Shown here in pieces: positions 39,725 through 49,523 of a stretch of 64,000 nt of DNA (the first letter of the stretch is position 1; each line of letters opens with the position of its first letter). This stretch comes from Gallibacterium genomosp. 3 (GTDB taxonomy: Bacteria > Pseudomonadota > Gammaproteobacteria > Enterobacterales > Pasteurellaceae). The notes below the pieces were generated by a model. That model was not told the DNA's origin and made no database searches. It was given only the letters and a program-made list of their open reading frames with translations. Location of the stretch: positions 1 to 64,000 of the forward strand of contig NZ_JTJR01000008.1 of the NCBI RefSeq assembly GCF_001678475.1, read 5' to 3'. Made by a program: the position numbers and the translations under genes.

Positions 39725-42700
39725 ATGAATACACAATTAAATCCAATTACCTTACCACTGGCACAAAATAATGTGATTGAAGCATCTGCGGGAACGGGCA
39801 AAACCTACACCATGGTGACGTTATATCTACGCTTATTACTACAAGCTGGGGAAAATAATTTTCCTACTGCATTAGATATTGAACAGATCTTAGTCGTTAC
39901 CTTTACTAAAGATGCAACAAAAGAGTTGCGTCAGCGGATTAATCAACGTATTCAGGCTTGGTTAAAACAATTACAACAGTATCAACAACATCAAGATCCA
40001 GATAAATTAGAGGACCCAGAATTACAAAAATTATTACCTTATATCGAAGCGAATTTAGAATTAGCAATTCAACGTTTACATTTTGCTGCACAATATATTG
40101 ATTGCGCTGCGATTTTTACTATTCACGGTTTCTGCCAACGGATGTTACAACAATATGCGTTTGACTCGGGGCTTTCTTTTAACGTTGAGGTGAATAACAG
40201 CGATAAAAAATTACTACAACAGTTAAATTACCAATTATGGCGTGAACAGTTTTACTCACTTTCTGAAGCAGAAGCGCAACTAATCAGCGATATTTTTAAA
40301 TCACCCGATGAGCTATTAAATTCAATAAGTAGTTTATTAGCGGGGAATATGCCACGCATTAACGCAACCTTACCATTTACCGATTTATCAGCAGGTATTG
40401 CCTATTATCAACAACAAATTGCTTTTTTAGATCAGCTTGAAGCACAACAATTCTCTGATTTCACTCAATGGTTTGCTGAATATGGTGAGAATTTACAAAA
40501 AAATAGTGTGAAGGCAGTGCAGACGTATTTGGATACAGATTTTTCCACGTTAAATATCAAAGCTCGTCTAGAACGCTTAGAAAAATTAACTAAATTGAAA
40601 TTTTATGCCAAAAAGGAACAAGAACACCCATTGTTGATCCGCGAATTGCAGCGTTTTTTCAACGGATTTTCATTAAAAGCTTATCAAGAAAGTATGAATT
40701 ATCTGTATGTAAAACTGCTACGTGACCACTTTTTTGCTTATCAAAATCAGCATAACAATATTGATTTTAACGATTTATTACGTTTATTACGTGATGCGTT
40801 ACTAAAACCACAAGGGAAAAAATTAATTCAATTTATCCGCCAGCAATATCCATTTGCGATGATTGATGAGTTTCAGGATACCGACCCAATTCAGCTTACG
40901 ATTTTTGAGAAAATTTATTTATCTGCAACGCCAGATCAGCAACCAACAGGATTTACGGTAATCGGTGATCCAAAACAGGCAATTTACCGTTTCCGAGGAG
41001 CAGATATTTTTACTTATTTATCGGTAATGGCTCAAGATCAAGCCAACAGGATAGAAAACATCTATACCTTACAGCACAATTACCGTTCCTCTAAAGGTTT
41101 AATTACCAGTTTGAATTCATTATTTGCCCAAGCAAAAAATCCTTTTTTTCTGCCTGAAATTCAATTTCCTTTAATTGAAGCCCATCAGCAAGGCAGTTTA
41201 ACGATTAAGCAAACTAAGCAAAAAGCATGGCAAATTTTGCAATTAGATTATGAAACCAAAAAGAAAGAAGCGTATCAGCTTGCGGTGGCGGAATTATTTG
41301 CTTGCCATATTCAACAATTATTAAAAGCAGCCGAGCAGCAGCAAGCGCTGTTTATTGAAGATACCGAACCACAAAATTCACGGGTAGTCGAAGCCAAAGA
41401 TATTGCTATTTTAGTGAGAGATCGTTTTGAAAGTCAGATTATTCGCACCGCCTTAGCGAAAAAGGGGATCGCCTCTGTCTATTTATCAGAAAAAGAGAGT
41501 GTGTTTAATAGCCCCGTTGCTCAAGAGTTGTTATTGATTTTACAAGCGTGCGTTACTCCGTTTAAACAACGTGCGGTGCTTTCTGCACTCGGAACAACAT
41601 TATGGGGATTAACCGCGCCACAAATTTACCAATTAAAAGAAGATGAAATTGCATGGGCAAACTTAATTGAACGTTTGCTGCAATATCATCAAATTTGGCA
41701 AAACCAAGGAATTTTGCCGATGTTATACCGCTTATTTCAAACAGAAATGCTGCCACAGCGTTTGCAGCAATTTGCTTTAGGTGAACGCTATTTAGTGGAT
41801 CTATTACATTTAAGCGAACTATTGCAGCAAGCGATGAATCAGCAACAGAATGAAGAAGCGTTACTCAACTGGTATCAACAACAATTAACTGGGCAGACGG
41901 ACAATGATGAAAATCGCTTACGTTTGGAGCGTGAACAAAATGTAGTAAAAATTATCACAATCCATAAATCAAAGGGATTAGAATTCCCGATTGTTGGGTT
42001 GCCTTTTATTTTGACGAAAAAAACAAATCGGCGTAATGATAGTGCTTTTTATCATAATGCGGAAAAACAGCTAATTTGGGATATTCGCAATGAGCATTCG
42101 CAACAAATTATGTTGGAAAATAATGCAGAAGAGATGCGTTTATTGTATGTGGCATTAACGCGTGCCAAATACCAGCTGATTGTTGGCGTACCGCAGCAAA
42201 TTGCTTACAAAGAAAAAGACGAACCGAGTGGATTAAATGCTCTCGATTATTTATTGATCCAAGGCGAAAATAACGCCTTTACCTCAAGTATGCAATACAG
42301 CGACTTATTTGATCGTGCTTTATCGCCAGAACATTGGCAATTAAGTCGTGCAGATGATTTACCAACAGAAGATGACTGGCGACCAAGTTTGTCTTATCCT
42401 CAAACATTAACTGTTCGCCAATTTAAGCAAAATGTAGAAAAAAATTGGCGAGTAACGAGCTTCACTGGATTACAAGCAAAATTACAAGCGATTTATGCTG
42501 ATCATTTCAGTGATATGATACAAGACCATTTAGATCGAGATATGGTGGTGGATTTAGCGGATAATCCCGTTATTGATCTAGCGCAGCAAATCAATCTCTA
42601 TTATCCAGCTGGTTTTTCGCCGTTTGATTTTCCAAAAGGGGCGAGTGTTGGTTCTTGTCTGCATAGTTATTTAGAAAAAGCAGATTTTAGCCAGCCAATT

Positions 42701-43324
42701 ACACCTGAATCATTAACGCCAATTTGCCAATATTTAAATTTAACCGCAGAATGGATTACGCCATTGCAAACGTGGCTAACTCACATTTTTTCTCAATCAT
42801 TACCGCAATTAGGTGCATTACAACAGATTAACCGCAAAGATAGGCTTACCGAATTACAGTTTTATCTAAAACTAGGTAATCTATTTAATAACCAACAATT
42901 TAATCAATTATTGCATCAATATCATCCACTATACGACCAACATTACCCAATACGTGTCGATGAAATTAGAGGCTTTATTCGAGGATTTATTGATGTGGTG
43001 ATTCGCCAAGATAACAAATATTATATTATTGATTATAAAAGTAATTTTTTAGGAGCAGATTTAAGCTGTTATCAACTGGAACAGCTTAAAAAAGTTATCT
43101 CTGCACAACGTTATGATTTACAGTATTTGATTTATACATTAGCAGTACACCGTTACCTGAAATTACACGATCCTGCCTACCAATATGAAACCCATTTTGG
43201 TGGCGTGTTTTATCTGTTTTTACGCGGGATGGCATTACCAGATAACCCTCAACAAACTGGGGTTTTCTTTACTAAACCATCAACTGCCTTAATTGAAAAA
43301 CTTGACCAATTATGGGGTGAATAA
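39725..43324 (+). CDS. recB: Exodeoxyribonuclease V beta subunit RecB
   Basis: A 1199-residue UvrD-type helicase-nuclease. Walker A is EASAGTGKTYTM at about 19-30. Motif II is FAMIDEFQDTDPIQL, followed by GDPKQAIYRFRGADIF, HNYRSS and KSKGLEFPIVGLPF. The C-terminal nuclease has GASVGSCLH and the DVVIR...IIDYKSN metal site (about 1088-1104). With RecC and RecD it processes double-strand breaks and loads RecA. ATG 39725 aligns with known RecB starts; the ribosome binding site is weak. It overlaps recD by one base. recC is not in the window. Confidence 0.97.
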   Translation: MNTQLNPITLPLAQNNVIEASAGTGKTYTMVTLYLRLLLQAGENNFPTALDIEQILVVTFTKDATKELRQRINQRIQAWLKQLQQYQQHQDPDKLEDPELQKLLPYIEANLELAIQRLHFAAQYIDCAAIFTIHGFCQRMLQQYAFDSGLSFNVEVNNSDKKLLQQLNYQLWREQFYSLSEAEAQLISDIFKSPDELLNSISSLLAGNMPRINATLPFTDLSAGIAYYQQQIAFLDQLEAQQFSDFTQWFAEYGENLQKNSVKAVQTYLDTDFSTLNIKARLERLEKLTKLKFYAKKEQEHPLLIRELQRFFNGFSLKAYQESMNYLYVKLLRDHFFAYQNQHNNIDFNDLLRLLRDALLKPQGKKLIQFIRQQYPFAMIDEFQDTDPIQLTIFEKIYLSATPDQQPTGFTVIGDPKQAIYRFRGADIFTYLSVMAQDQANRIENIYTLQHNYRSSKGLITSLNSLFAQAKNPFFLPEIQFPLIEAHQQGSLTIKQTKQKAWQILQLDYETKKKEAYQLAVAELFACHIQQLLKAAEQQQALFIEDTEPQNSRVVEAKDIAILVRDRFESQIIRTALAKKGIASVYLSEKESVFNSPVAQELLLILQACVTPFKQRAVLSALGTTLWGLTAPQIYQLKEDEIAWANLIERLLQYHQIWQNQGILPMLYRLFQTEMLPQRLQQFALGERYLVDLLHLSELLQQAMNQQQNEEALLNWYQQQLTGQTDNDENRLRLEREQNVVKIITIHKSKGLEFPIVGLPFILTKKTNRRNDSAFYHNAEKQLIWDIRNEHSQQIMLENNAEEMRLLYVALTRAKYQLIVGVPQQIAYKEKDEPSGLNALDYLLIQGENNAFTSSMQYSDLFDRALSPEHWQLSRADDLPTEDDWRPSLSYPQTLTVRQFKQNVEKNWRVTSFTGLQAKLQAIYADHFSDMIQDHLDRDMVVDLADNPVIDLAQQINLYYPAGFSPFDFPKGASVGSCLHSYLEKADFSQPITPESLTPICQYLNLTAEWITPLQTWLTHIFSQSLPQLGALQQINRKDRLTELQFYLKLGNLFNNQQFNQLLHQYHPLYDQHYPIRVDEIRGFIRGFIDVVIRQDNKYYIIDYKSNFLGADLSCYQLEQLKKVISAQRYDLQYLIYTLAVHRYLKLHDPAYQYETHFGGVFYLFLRGMALPDNPQQTGVFFTKPSTALIEKLDQLWGE

Positions 43325-45270
43325 TGCTGACGCTTTTACAACAGTTACGTGATCAAGCGGTGATTGAAAATATTGATTACTATTTTGCCAAATTAATTAC
43401 CCAACAAGGACAACATTTAAGCAAACAGACGAATGATTTAGCCTGTTTTCTGGCTGCACAATTAAGTTTTTTGCATCAAAAAGGGCATAGCTGTTTATGG
43501 TTGGACGAACGCTTATTGACCAATCCATTTGAATTACAATCTGCACCTGAATTTTCCGCCGTCATGCAGGAATTACACTACTTATTACCTGAAACAGTAG
43601 CGCAGTGGCCAACATTACTACGCCAGCATCCTGCTTTTTCTCTATTTTCCATAACCGCAGAAAATGTTGCTCCAATCGTATTACGCCAATTTAATTCACA
43701 TTTTGCACTCTATCTCCATCGCATTTGGCAAGATGAATATTATATTGCACAACGTTTAAGCCAAATTAAAACCTTTAGCTATACCCCAGCACTATTGCAA
43801 GAGATTAAAACTATCTTAGCCACGCTTTTTGCCGAGAATCAATCAGCACCTGATTGGCAAAAAATTGCTGTTGCAACGGCTTTTTCCCGTTCAATTACCT
43901 TTATTTCTGGTGGACCGGGTACAGGAAAAACCACCACAGTGGCGAAACTGTTGTTAGGGTTACAATGGTTACAACAATTACAAGGATTACCGCCATTATC
44001 AATCCGTTTAGCTGCGCCAACGGGGAAAGCGGCAACCCGGCTGACAGAATCTCTACATCAAGCGGTAAAACAGATTGCATTGCCAGTTACCCTTACCGCA
44101 AATTTACCGCAAGAGGCAGCGACCATTCACCGTTTATTAGGTATGCGCCCAAATACGCAACCGACTTATCATCAGCAGCGTCCATTAAATATTGATGTAT
44201 TGGTCATTGATGAAGCTTCGATGATTAATTTATCGTTGATGGCGACATTATTACGAGGTGTGCATCCTGCAACCAGATTGATTTTTCTAGGGGATAAAGA
44301 CCAGTTAGCATCTGTGGAAGCTGGGTCGATTATGGCGGAATTAGGGCAGTTCTTACAGTTTGATTATAGTCCGCAGCAGAGTGACTATTTAGCTCAAGTA
44401 TGTGCAGAGCAATTACCACAAGCTGTCCAGAATAACTTTATTCGCGATAGTTTGTGCCATTTGCAGCACAGCTACCGATTTAAAGCGGATACGGGAATTG
44501 GTCAATTAGCAAGATTAGTGAATCAACGTCAAGCAGAGCAGAGTTGGCAGCTTTTTTCCTATTATCCAGATATTCAAGCATTGCCTTTAACAACGGATTG
44601 TCCGCCGAATATGGCTAACACAGCCAACCAAGAGATAATTCGCTTTGCGGTTAATCTGTATCAAGACTATTTTAATTTTGTACGCCAGCAGACAACATGG
44701 CATTTAGCCGAGATCGAAACGGCATTTACGCTATTTAAACGTTGTCGTCTATTAAGCGCATTGCGGACAGGATTATTTGGCGTAGAGCAGCTTAATCAGC
44801 AAATTGCAGACGCATTGCGTCAACAAAAACAGATCGATTTTCGCCTTAGTCACGAATGGTATTTAGGTAAACCGGTCATTGTTTTGCAGAACGATCATAA
44901 TATTCGCTTGTTTAATGGGGATATTGGTTTAGTGCTACCGGATAGTTCGGGCAATTTAAAAGTGTGGTTTGAAACGGAACAAGGCTTTCGTGATGTATTA
45001 TCGACTCGGGTGCCAAGTGTTGAGCCAGCGTATGTGATGACTGTACATAAATCGCAAGGTTCGGAATTTGAACATACTGTATTAGTGCTGCCACAGGAGT
45101 ATAATTCGTTGTTAAGCAAAGAACTTATTTATACAGCCATTACCCGAGCAAAACGTTATTTTAGTGTATTTTGTAATGAACATATTTGGCTAATGGCAGT
45201 ACGTAATCAAACAATCCGTAACAGTGGATTAGCTGAACAAATTAAGCAATATTTTAATCAGGAGGAATAA
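43324..45270 (+). CDS. recD: Exodeoxyribonuclease V alpha subunit RecD
   Basis: A 648-residue superfamily 1B helicase, the 5'-to-3' motor of RecBCD. Walker A is GGPGTGKTTTVAKLL at 196-210. It also has AAPTGKAATRLTESL, LVIDEASMINLSLMATLL, LGDKDQLASVEAGSIMAELG and the C-terminal YVMTVHKSQGSEFEHTVLVLP with YTAITRAK. The ATG overlaps the recB TAA by one base, so the two are translationally coupled. gloB begins 2 bases after its stop. Confidence 0.97.
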   Translation: MLTLLQQLRDQAVIENIDYYFAKLITQQGQHLSKQTNDLACFLAAQLSFLHQKGHSCLWLDERLLTNPFELQSAPEFSAVMQELHYLLPETVAQWPTLLRQHPAFSLFSITAENVAPIVLRQFNSHFALYLHRIWQDEYYIAQRLSQIKTFSYTPALLQEIKTILATLFAENQSAPDWQKIAVATAFSRSITFISGGPGTGKTTTVAKLLLGLQWLQQLQGLPPLSIRLAAPTGKAATRLTESLHQAVKQIALPVTLTANLPQEAATIHRLLGMRPNTQPTYHQQRPLNIDVLVIDEASMINLSLMATLLRGVHPATRLIFLGDKDQLASVEAGSIMAELGQFLQFDYSPQQSDYLAQVCAEQLPQAVQNNFIRDSLCHLQHSYRFKADTGIGQLARLVNQRQAEQSWQLFSYYPDIQALPLTTDCPPNMANTANQEIIRFAVNLYQDYFNFVRQQTTWHLAEIETAFTLFKRCRLLSALRTGLFGVEQLNQQIADALRQQKQIDFRLSHEWYLGKPVIVLQNDHNIRLFNGDIGLVLPDSSGNLKVWFETEQGFRDVLSTRVPSVEPAYVMTVHKSQGSEFEHTVLVLPQEYNSLLSKELIYTAITRAKRYFSVFCNEHIWLMAVRNQTIRNSGLAEQIKQYFNQEE

Positions 45271-45271
45271 T

Positions 45272-45970
45272 ATGTTGGTCGCTATTCCGGCATTAAGTGA
45301 TAATTATATTTGGTGTTATAGCCGAGATAACTTACACGCACTATTAGTCGATCCCGCAGAAGCAGAGGCAGCTGAAAATTTTTTAGCCAAAAGTCAGTTA
45401 AAATTAGAAGCGATTTTAGTTACCCACAATCATACTGATCATACTGGCGGTGTAGCACAATTACGTGAAAAATATCTGCACGTTCCTGTCTATGCACCCG
45501 CAGAAGTAGGCACTCCATTGGCAACTCATATTGTCGATTCAGGTATTCATCACACGCCATATTATAGTTTATATGTCTTTGCTACTGGCGGGCATACCGC
45601 AGGACATATCAGCTTTGTGGTCGATAATCATCTATTTTGTGGGGATACTCTGTTTTCACTAGGTTGCGGACGAGTATTTACTCGTGATTATGCACAAATG
45701 TTTGCTTCGCTAGAAAAAATCAAACAGCTTCCAGATGATACGGTTGTTTGCCCGGCGCATGAATATACATTGAGTAATCTACGTTTTGCACAAAGTGTTA
45801 CTACTTCACCAGCTTTAGCGGAATATGCTAAAAAAGTGGAAAAATTACGTCAGCAACAGCTGCCTACTGTACCAACAACTTTAGGCTTAGAAAAACAATT
45901 AAATCCTTTTTTACAATGTTCCGATGTGACAAGTTTCATTGCATTACGGGAAGCGAAAGATAATTTTTAA
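45272..45970 (+). CDS. gloB: Hydroxyacylglutathione hydrolase (glyoxalase II)
   Basis: A 232-residue metallo-beta-lactamase-fold enzyme that hydrolyses S-lactoylglutathione, the second step of methylglyoxal detoxification. The metal-binding THNHTDHTGG is at 51-60, with further ligands in TGGHTAGH, FCGDTLFSLGCGR and PAHEYTLSNLRFA. It is slightly shorter than E. coli GloB (251) at the C-terminus. It sits 2 bases after recD with a strong AGGAGG ribosome binding site. No evident functional link to recBD. Confidence 0.95.
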   Translation: MLVAIPALSDNYIWCYSRDNLHALLVDPAEAEAAENFLAKSQLKLEAILVTHNHTDHTGGVAQLREKYLHVPVYAPAEVGTPLATHIVDSGIHHTPYYSLYVFATGGHTAGHISFVVDNHLFCGDTLFSLGCGRVFTRDYAQMFASLEKIKQLPDDTVVCPAHEYTLSNLRFAQSVTTSPALAEYAKKVEKLRQQQLPTVPTTLGLEKQLNPFLQCSDVTSFIALREAKDNF

Positions 45971-46014
45971 AGAAATAAAGATTCCTTTAGATTCTTGTGT
46001 CAGAATATGATCTC

Positions 46015-46914
46015 CTAATCAAAATCATCATTATTTAATGGAGTATTGCCACAATTACTTACAGGAATAGTATAAGGTGTAGAAGCAACTCCAAGAGCAT
46101 TAGTAGTAAAAGTATACTCAAAACTAAATTCAGTATCATTAGAAAGAGATATTGCCATAATATGTCCAAGATTAAGATAAAAATTACCTAAGCCTGATTC
46201 ACGTTTGACAAATCCACTATTTATTACGGAGTTATCTAATAACTCTACTGGCATTACTTTATATGTATCTTTATTATCGAAAAAGAATAACGTACTATTA
46301 CGAAATCCAACTGTAAGAAAAACACCCTCTGCATAAGGAATTTCTTTATCTAAATCTAATTTCTCATTCAGAAAAGTCTCAAATAAAACTTTTTTATCTT
46401 GATTAACTAATTTCCCATCATAATTATAATAACTAGTTTTTCTGAATGCTTCTTTAAAACGCTCGATAAAGGCTAAATCACTGCTGTTTTTTAATGAACC
46501 GAAATAGTAAAAACCACAATGTATCTTTTCACAGATTTCCCAATGTTTTTCATTATGTTGTTTAATTGCTTTGCGAAGATTATTGAGATAACTTTTCTTT
46601 GCTAATAGATAAAATTGCTGCTGACCCAGTTTTTGATATAAGTTTTCGCCTGTTTTCCAACAAATTCCTGAATGCATTCTCACTTTTAAATTTTCAAGGT
46701 ATTGATAAAGAGAATAGGCAGATAGACTAAAGATGGCAAATATAATCAAGATATGTAAAAAAATTCTACTTAATCGCCATTTTTTACCACCAATAATTTC
46801 TAAATATACAATCAGAACAATAATAAAACTGATAATAATGACCCATAGAACATTTTCAAAATCAATATAGAAAACATCAAAATTAAATATATTGCTAATA
46901 TCACTAAAGTTCAT
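46015..46914 (-). CDS. Orphan membrane protein of unknown function
   Basis: A 299-residue protein not assigned to any family. Two membrane helices are visible near the N-terminus (about 22-42 and 50-70), followed by a large, mostly polar domain rich in Lys, Phe and Tyr with Cys at IHCGFYYFG and SNCGNTP. The long soluble part is probably periplasmic or cytoplasmic depending on topology; no catalytic motif was found. The gene is more AT-rich than recBD and prmB on either side, and sits between two conserved genes, suggesting an acquired or lineage-specific insertion. The upstream AGAGAAAA is a weak ribosome binding site, and the gene may be coupled to the small frame upstream. Confidence 0.7.
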   Translation of the reverse strand: MNFSDISNIFNFDVFYIDFENVLWVIIISFIIVLIVYLEIIGGKKWRLSRIFLHILIIFAIFSLSAYSLYQYLENLKVRMHSGICWKTGENLYQKLGQQQFYLLAKKSYLNNLRKAIKQHNEKHWEICEKIHCGFYYFGSLKNSSDLAFIERFKEAFRKTSYYNYDGKLVNQDKKVLFETFLNEKLDLDKEIPYAEGVFLTVGFRNSTLFFFDNKDTYKVMPVELLDNSVINSGFVKRESGLGNFYLNLGHIMAISLSNDTEFSFEYTFTTNALGVASTPYTIPVSNCGNTPLNNDDFD

Positions 46915-47089
46915 TTTTTTCTCTTCTATTATGTATTTTATTACTCATACAGTTATTAGGCTTACCCATATGACTTTTTTCTAGAAAGCTATAACAAGAT
47001 AAATTTATCGTAAGGAAATTTTTATCATTCTCTGAACTAAAATGTTGATTAATATATTCTTTTATTCTCTTTTTTATCCAATAACACAT
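46904..47089 (-). CDS. Possible small gene upstream of the orphan membrane protein
   Basis: A 61-codon basic frame (starts MCYWIKKRIKEYINQ) whose stop overlaps the start of the 299-residue gene by 11 bases, an arrangement typical of coupled genes. It has four Cys residues and no membrane segment or known motif. The ribosome binding site (AAGTAAG) is weak. It could equally be chance open frame in AT-rich DNA. Confidence 0.35.
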   Translation of the reverse strand: MCYWIKKRIKEYINQHFSSENDKNFLTINLSCYSFLEKSHMGKPNNCMSNKIHNRREKNEL

Positions 47090-47228
47090 TTCTTACTTTA
47101 TACAGGGGATACATACTTAATTAATAACTATACTTAATGACAACGACAAAAATCAATATGAACTTGAATAGATTAGAGAGAGGTATTTTTAAATAATTAC
47201 GGGCGTATTAATAAAAAATATTGACACT

Positions 47229-47265
47229 ATAAAAATAAACCTACGATGAGAAAATCGTAGGTTTA
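47229..47265 (-). terminator. Terminator after prmB
   Basis: AAACCTACGAT and ATCGTAGGTTT (47237-47247 with 47254-47264); on the minus strand the stem is followed by ATTTTTAT. The remaining bases from 47100 to 47228 are AT-rich with nothing recognised. Confidence 0.78.
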
Positions 47266-47300
47266 GCAATAATTAAAAAAGTTACAATCATTTGATTTAT

Positions 47301-48263
47301 TTAAAGATACTGTGCAAACTGGCTTTGTATATTAACTAACTGCTGTTTAGTCAGCATAAACACGCCATCACCACCACGTTTAAATTTCAACCATTCAAAT
47401 GGCACAGTCGGGAATTGTTCGATTAAATGCACCATACTATTGCCTACTTCACAAATTAATACGCCGTTATCATTTAAGTAATCAGCAGCATGCGCAATAA
47501 TCCGTTTAACTAAAATTAAACCATCTTCTCCGGCTTCTAACCCTAAAATTGGTTCGTGCGAAAATTCGACTGGCATATCGGCAATATCTTCCGCATCAAC
47601 ATACGGTGGATTGCTAACAATCAGGTCATAGCCATCATTCGGTAAATTATTAAAGAGATCGGATTGTAATGGGAAAACTTGGTGCTCTAAATGGTGGTGA
47701 GCAATATTGATTTCAGCGACATTCAGTGCATCTAGTGAAATATCTACGGCATCAATTTCGGCATTTGGGAATTTATCTGCACAAGCAATCGCAATACAGC
47801 TACTACCAGTGCACATATCTAAAATGCGTTTTGGTTCACTGCGTAATACCCCAGTAAAGCCATCTTCAATTAATTCGCCAATTGGTGAGCGCGGTACCAA
47901 CACACGTTCATCGACATAAAATTGTAATCCACAAAACCAAGCAGAATGGGTTAAATACGCCACTGGTTTGCGAGTTTCGATACGTTCAACGACTAAAGAG
48001 AGTAGCTTTTGTTTTTCAATTTCAGTTAAGCGAGATTGATATAATTCGCTCGGAAGATCGAGTGGTAAATGTAGGGTGGACAAAACAAGTTGTAAGGTTT
48101 CATCCCAAGCATTATCAAAGCCATGCCCATAAAAAATATCCGAAGCATTAAAATAACTATACGTCCAACGTAAAAAATCTTGAATGGTTTGTAGATTTGA
48201 TAGCGGTGAGTTGAGTTGGATTTCTTCAATAATTTCTTGATTAAAAAGTACTTGTTCAGTCAT
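47301..48263 (-). CDS. prmB: Ribosomal protein L3 glutamine methyltransferase PrmB
   Basis: A protein of about 320 residues that N5-methylates a Gln of ribosomal protein L3. SAM-binding [19 protein letters not shown] and the substrate-Gln motif [13 protein letters not shown] are clear, and [20 protein letters not shown] aligns with E. coli PrmB. One change in the glycine-rich loop: CTGSSCIA instead of CTGSGCIA. The start is either ATG 48263 or GTG 48272; neither has a good ribosome binding site. It is divergent from smrB, as in E. coli. Confidence 0.93.
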   Translation of the reverse strand: MTEQVLFNQEIIEEIQLNSPLSNLQTIQDFLRWTYSYFNASDIFYGHGFDNAWDETLQLVLSTLHLPLDLPSELYQSRLTEIEKQKLLSLVVERIETRKPVAYLTHSAWFCGLQFYVDERVLVPRSPIGELIEDGFTGVLRSEPKRILDMCTGSSCIAIACADKFPNAEIDAVDISLDALNVAEINIAHHHLEHQVFPLQSDLFNNLPNDGYDLIVSNPPYVDAEDIADMPVEFSHEPILGLEAGEDGLILVKRIIAHAADYLNDNGVLICEVGNSMVHLIEQFPTVPFEWLKFKRGGDGVFMLTKQQLVNIQSQFAQYL

Positions 48264-48370
48264 AAAATTCACTGTGATTAATAGGAGAAAAGAACCGTAT
48301 TTATACCATATTTTCCGAAACAGGTGGTAGTGTGATAGAATAGCGAGCGGTTAAATTTGGTGAGGAAACT

Positions 48371-48898
48371 ATGGATTCACAAGATCAATCTTTATTTCAA
48401 GAATTCGTTAAAGATATTAAGCCATTAAAACAAGACACTGTCACATTTTCTATTAAACATAAACGTAACCTACAATTACAGCAACAACAAAAAAAAGAAA
48501 TCCGTGAAAAAGAGGATACGTTATTCTATTTTTCTGATGAATATGAACCTTTATTAGATGAAACGGGCAGTCGCTATCTGCGAGCAGGTGAAGATCATTA
48601 TCAATTAAAGCGATTACGCCGTGGTGATTTTGTCCCTGATCTATTTTTAGATTTACATGGGCTAACCAGAGAAGAAGCAAAGCAGGAGTTAGCGGCGTTA
48701 TTGTTAGCTTGTGAAAAAGAGCATCTGGCTTGTGCTTGTGTGATGACGGGATATGGGAGTTTCACTTTAAAAAATCAGATCCCACGCTGGTTAGTACAAC
48801 ATCCAAAAGTCATTGCCTTTCATCAAGCGCCCAAAGAGTGGGGCGGTGATGCTGCCTTATTAGTATTGATCGATGTTGGTGAAGAAGTATTATTCTAA
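48371..48898 (+). CDS. smrB: Endonuclease SmrB-like protein
   Basis: A 175-residue Smr-domain protein, the family of the ribosome-collision nuclease SmrB of E. coli that cleaves mRNA between stalled ribosomes. The LDLHG motif (FLDLHGLTREEAKQEL, about 96-111) is intact, and the C-terminus FHQAPKEWGGDAALLVLIDV matches. The second motif, HGHGK in E. coli, reads TGYGS here, so the usual His is missing. Either this lineage differs or activity is altered. It has the prmB-divergent position found in E. coli. Confidence 0.9.
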   Translation: MDSQDQSLFQEFVKDIKPLKQDTVTFSIKHKRNLQLQQQQKKEIREKEDTLFYFSDEYEPLLDETGSRYLRAGEDHYQLKRLRRGDFVPDLFLDLHGLTREEAKQELAALLLACEKEHLACACVMTGYGSFTLKNQIPRWLVQHPKVIAFHQAPKEWGGDAALLVLIDVGEEVLF

Positions 48899-48899
48899 T

Positions 48900-49523
48900 A
48901 TGCGTTATTGGCTTTGTTGCTTGCTGTTTTTGCTATTAAATTCGGTTGCCGTTGCACACCCGCACGCTTTTATTGATATGCAAAACCAATTCTTAATTGA
49001 ACAAAATCGGTTGGTTGGTATTCGTATGCAGTGGTTAATGGATGAAATTTCCTCATCTGAGGTAATTTATGAAATTGAAAGCAGTACAAATAAGGAAAAA
49101 ACGGTCAAGCAATTAACTGCAGAAATTATGCAAAATATTGTTAATCAACATTATTTTGCTTATTTTTATGATCAAAATCGACAACCAATCCCTTATACCA
49201 AGCAACCGCAAAATAGTGAGCTACACGTGGTAAACAAACATCAATTACAGATTAAATTTGATGTGATGCTAAGCAAACCACGCGACCTAACTCAACAACA
49301 AGCTACGCTGTTGATTTATGATCCTACTTATTACATTGCAATGTTATACCCGAATAAAAACAGTATGACCTTTAATCAAGCGACACAATGTCAATTACAG
49401 ATTGTTGAGCCTGAACCAAATAAGGCAATGCAAAATTACGCAGCCAGTTTAGACAAAAATGCTGAAGAGGATACTTCACTCGGTGTTCTTTTCGCACAAA
49501 AGGTAACCTTATCATGCCCTTAA
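48900..49523 (+). CDS. DUF1007-type periplasmic protein
   Basis: A protein of about 207 residues with an N-terminal signal peptide (RYWLCCLLFLLLNSVAVA), then HPHAFIDMQNQFLIEQNRLVGIRMQWLMDE, which is typical of the DUF1007 family. The mature N-terminus HPHAF could bind metal. In Haemophilus and others this family lies beside NicO-type nickel/cobalt transporters, as here, so a role in metal transport is inferred. It starts 1 base after the smrB stop and overlaps the next gene by 10 bases. Confidence 0.82.
   Translation: MRYWLCCLLFLLLNSVAVAHPHAFIDMQNQFLIEQNRLVGIRMQWLMDEISSSEVIYEIESSTNKEKTVKQLTAEIMQNIVNQHYFAYFYDQNRQPIPYTKQPQNSELHVVNKHQLQIKFDVMLSKPRDLTQQQATLLIYDPTYYIAMLYPNKNSMTFNQATQCQLQIVEPEPNKAMQNYAASLDKNAEEDTSLGVLFAQKVTLSCP

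Noticed and set aside
39725..45270. recBD as part of a novel defence island
   Set aside because: Both proteins match exonuclease V subunits in length and motifs; the absence of recC here only means it lies elsewhere, as in other Pasteurellaceae.
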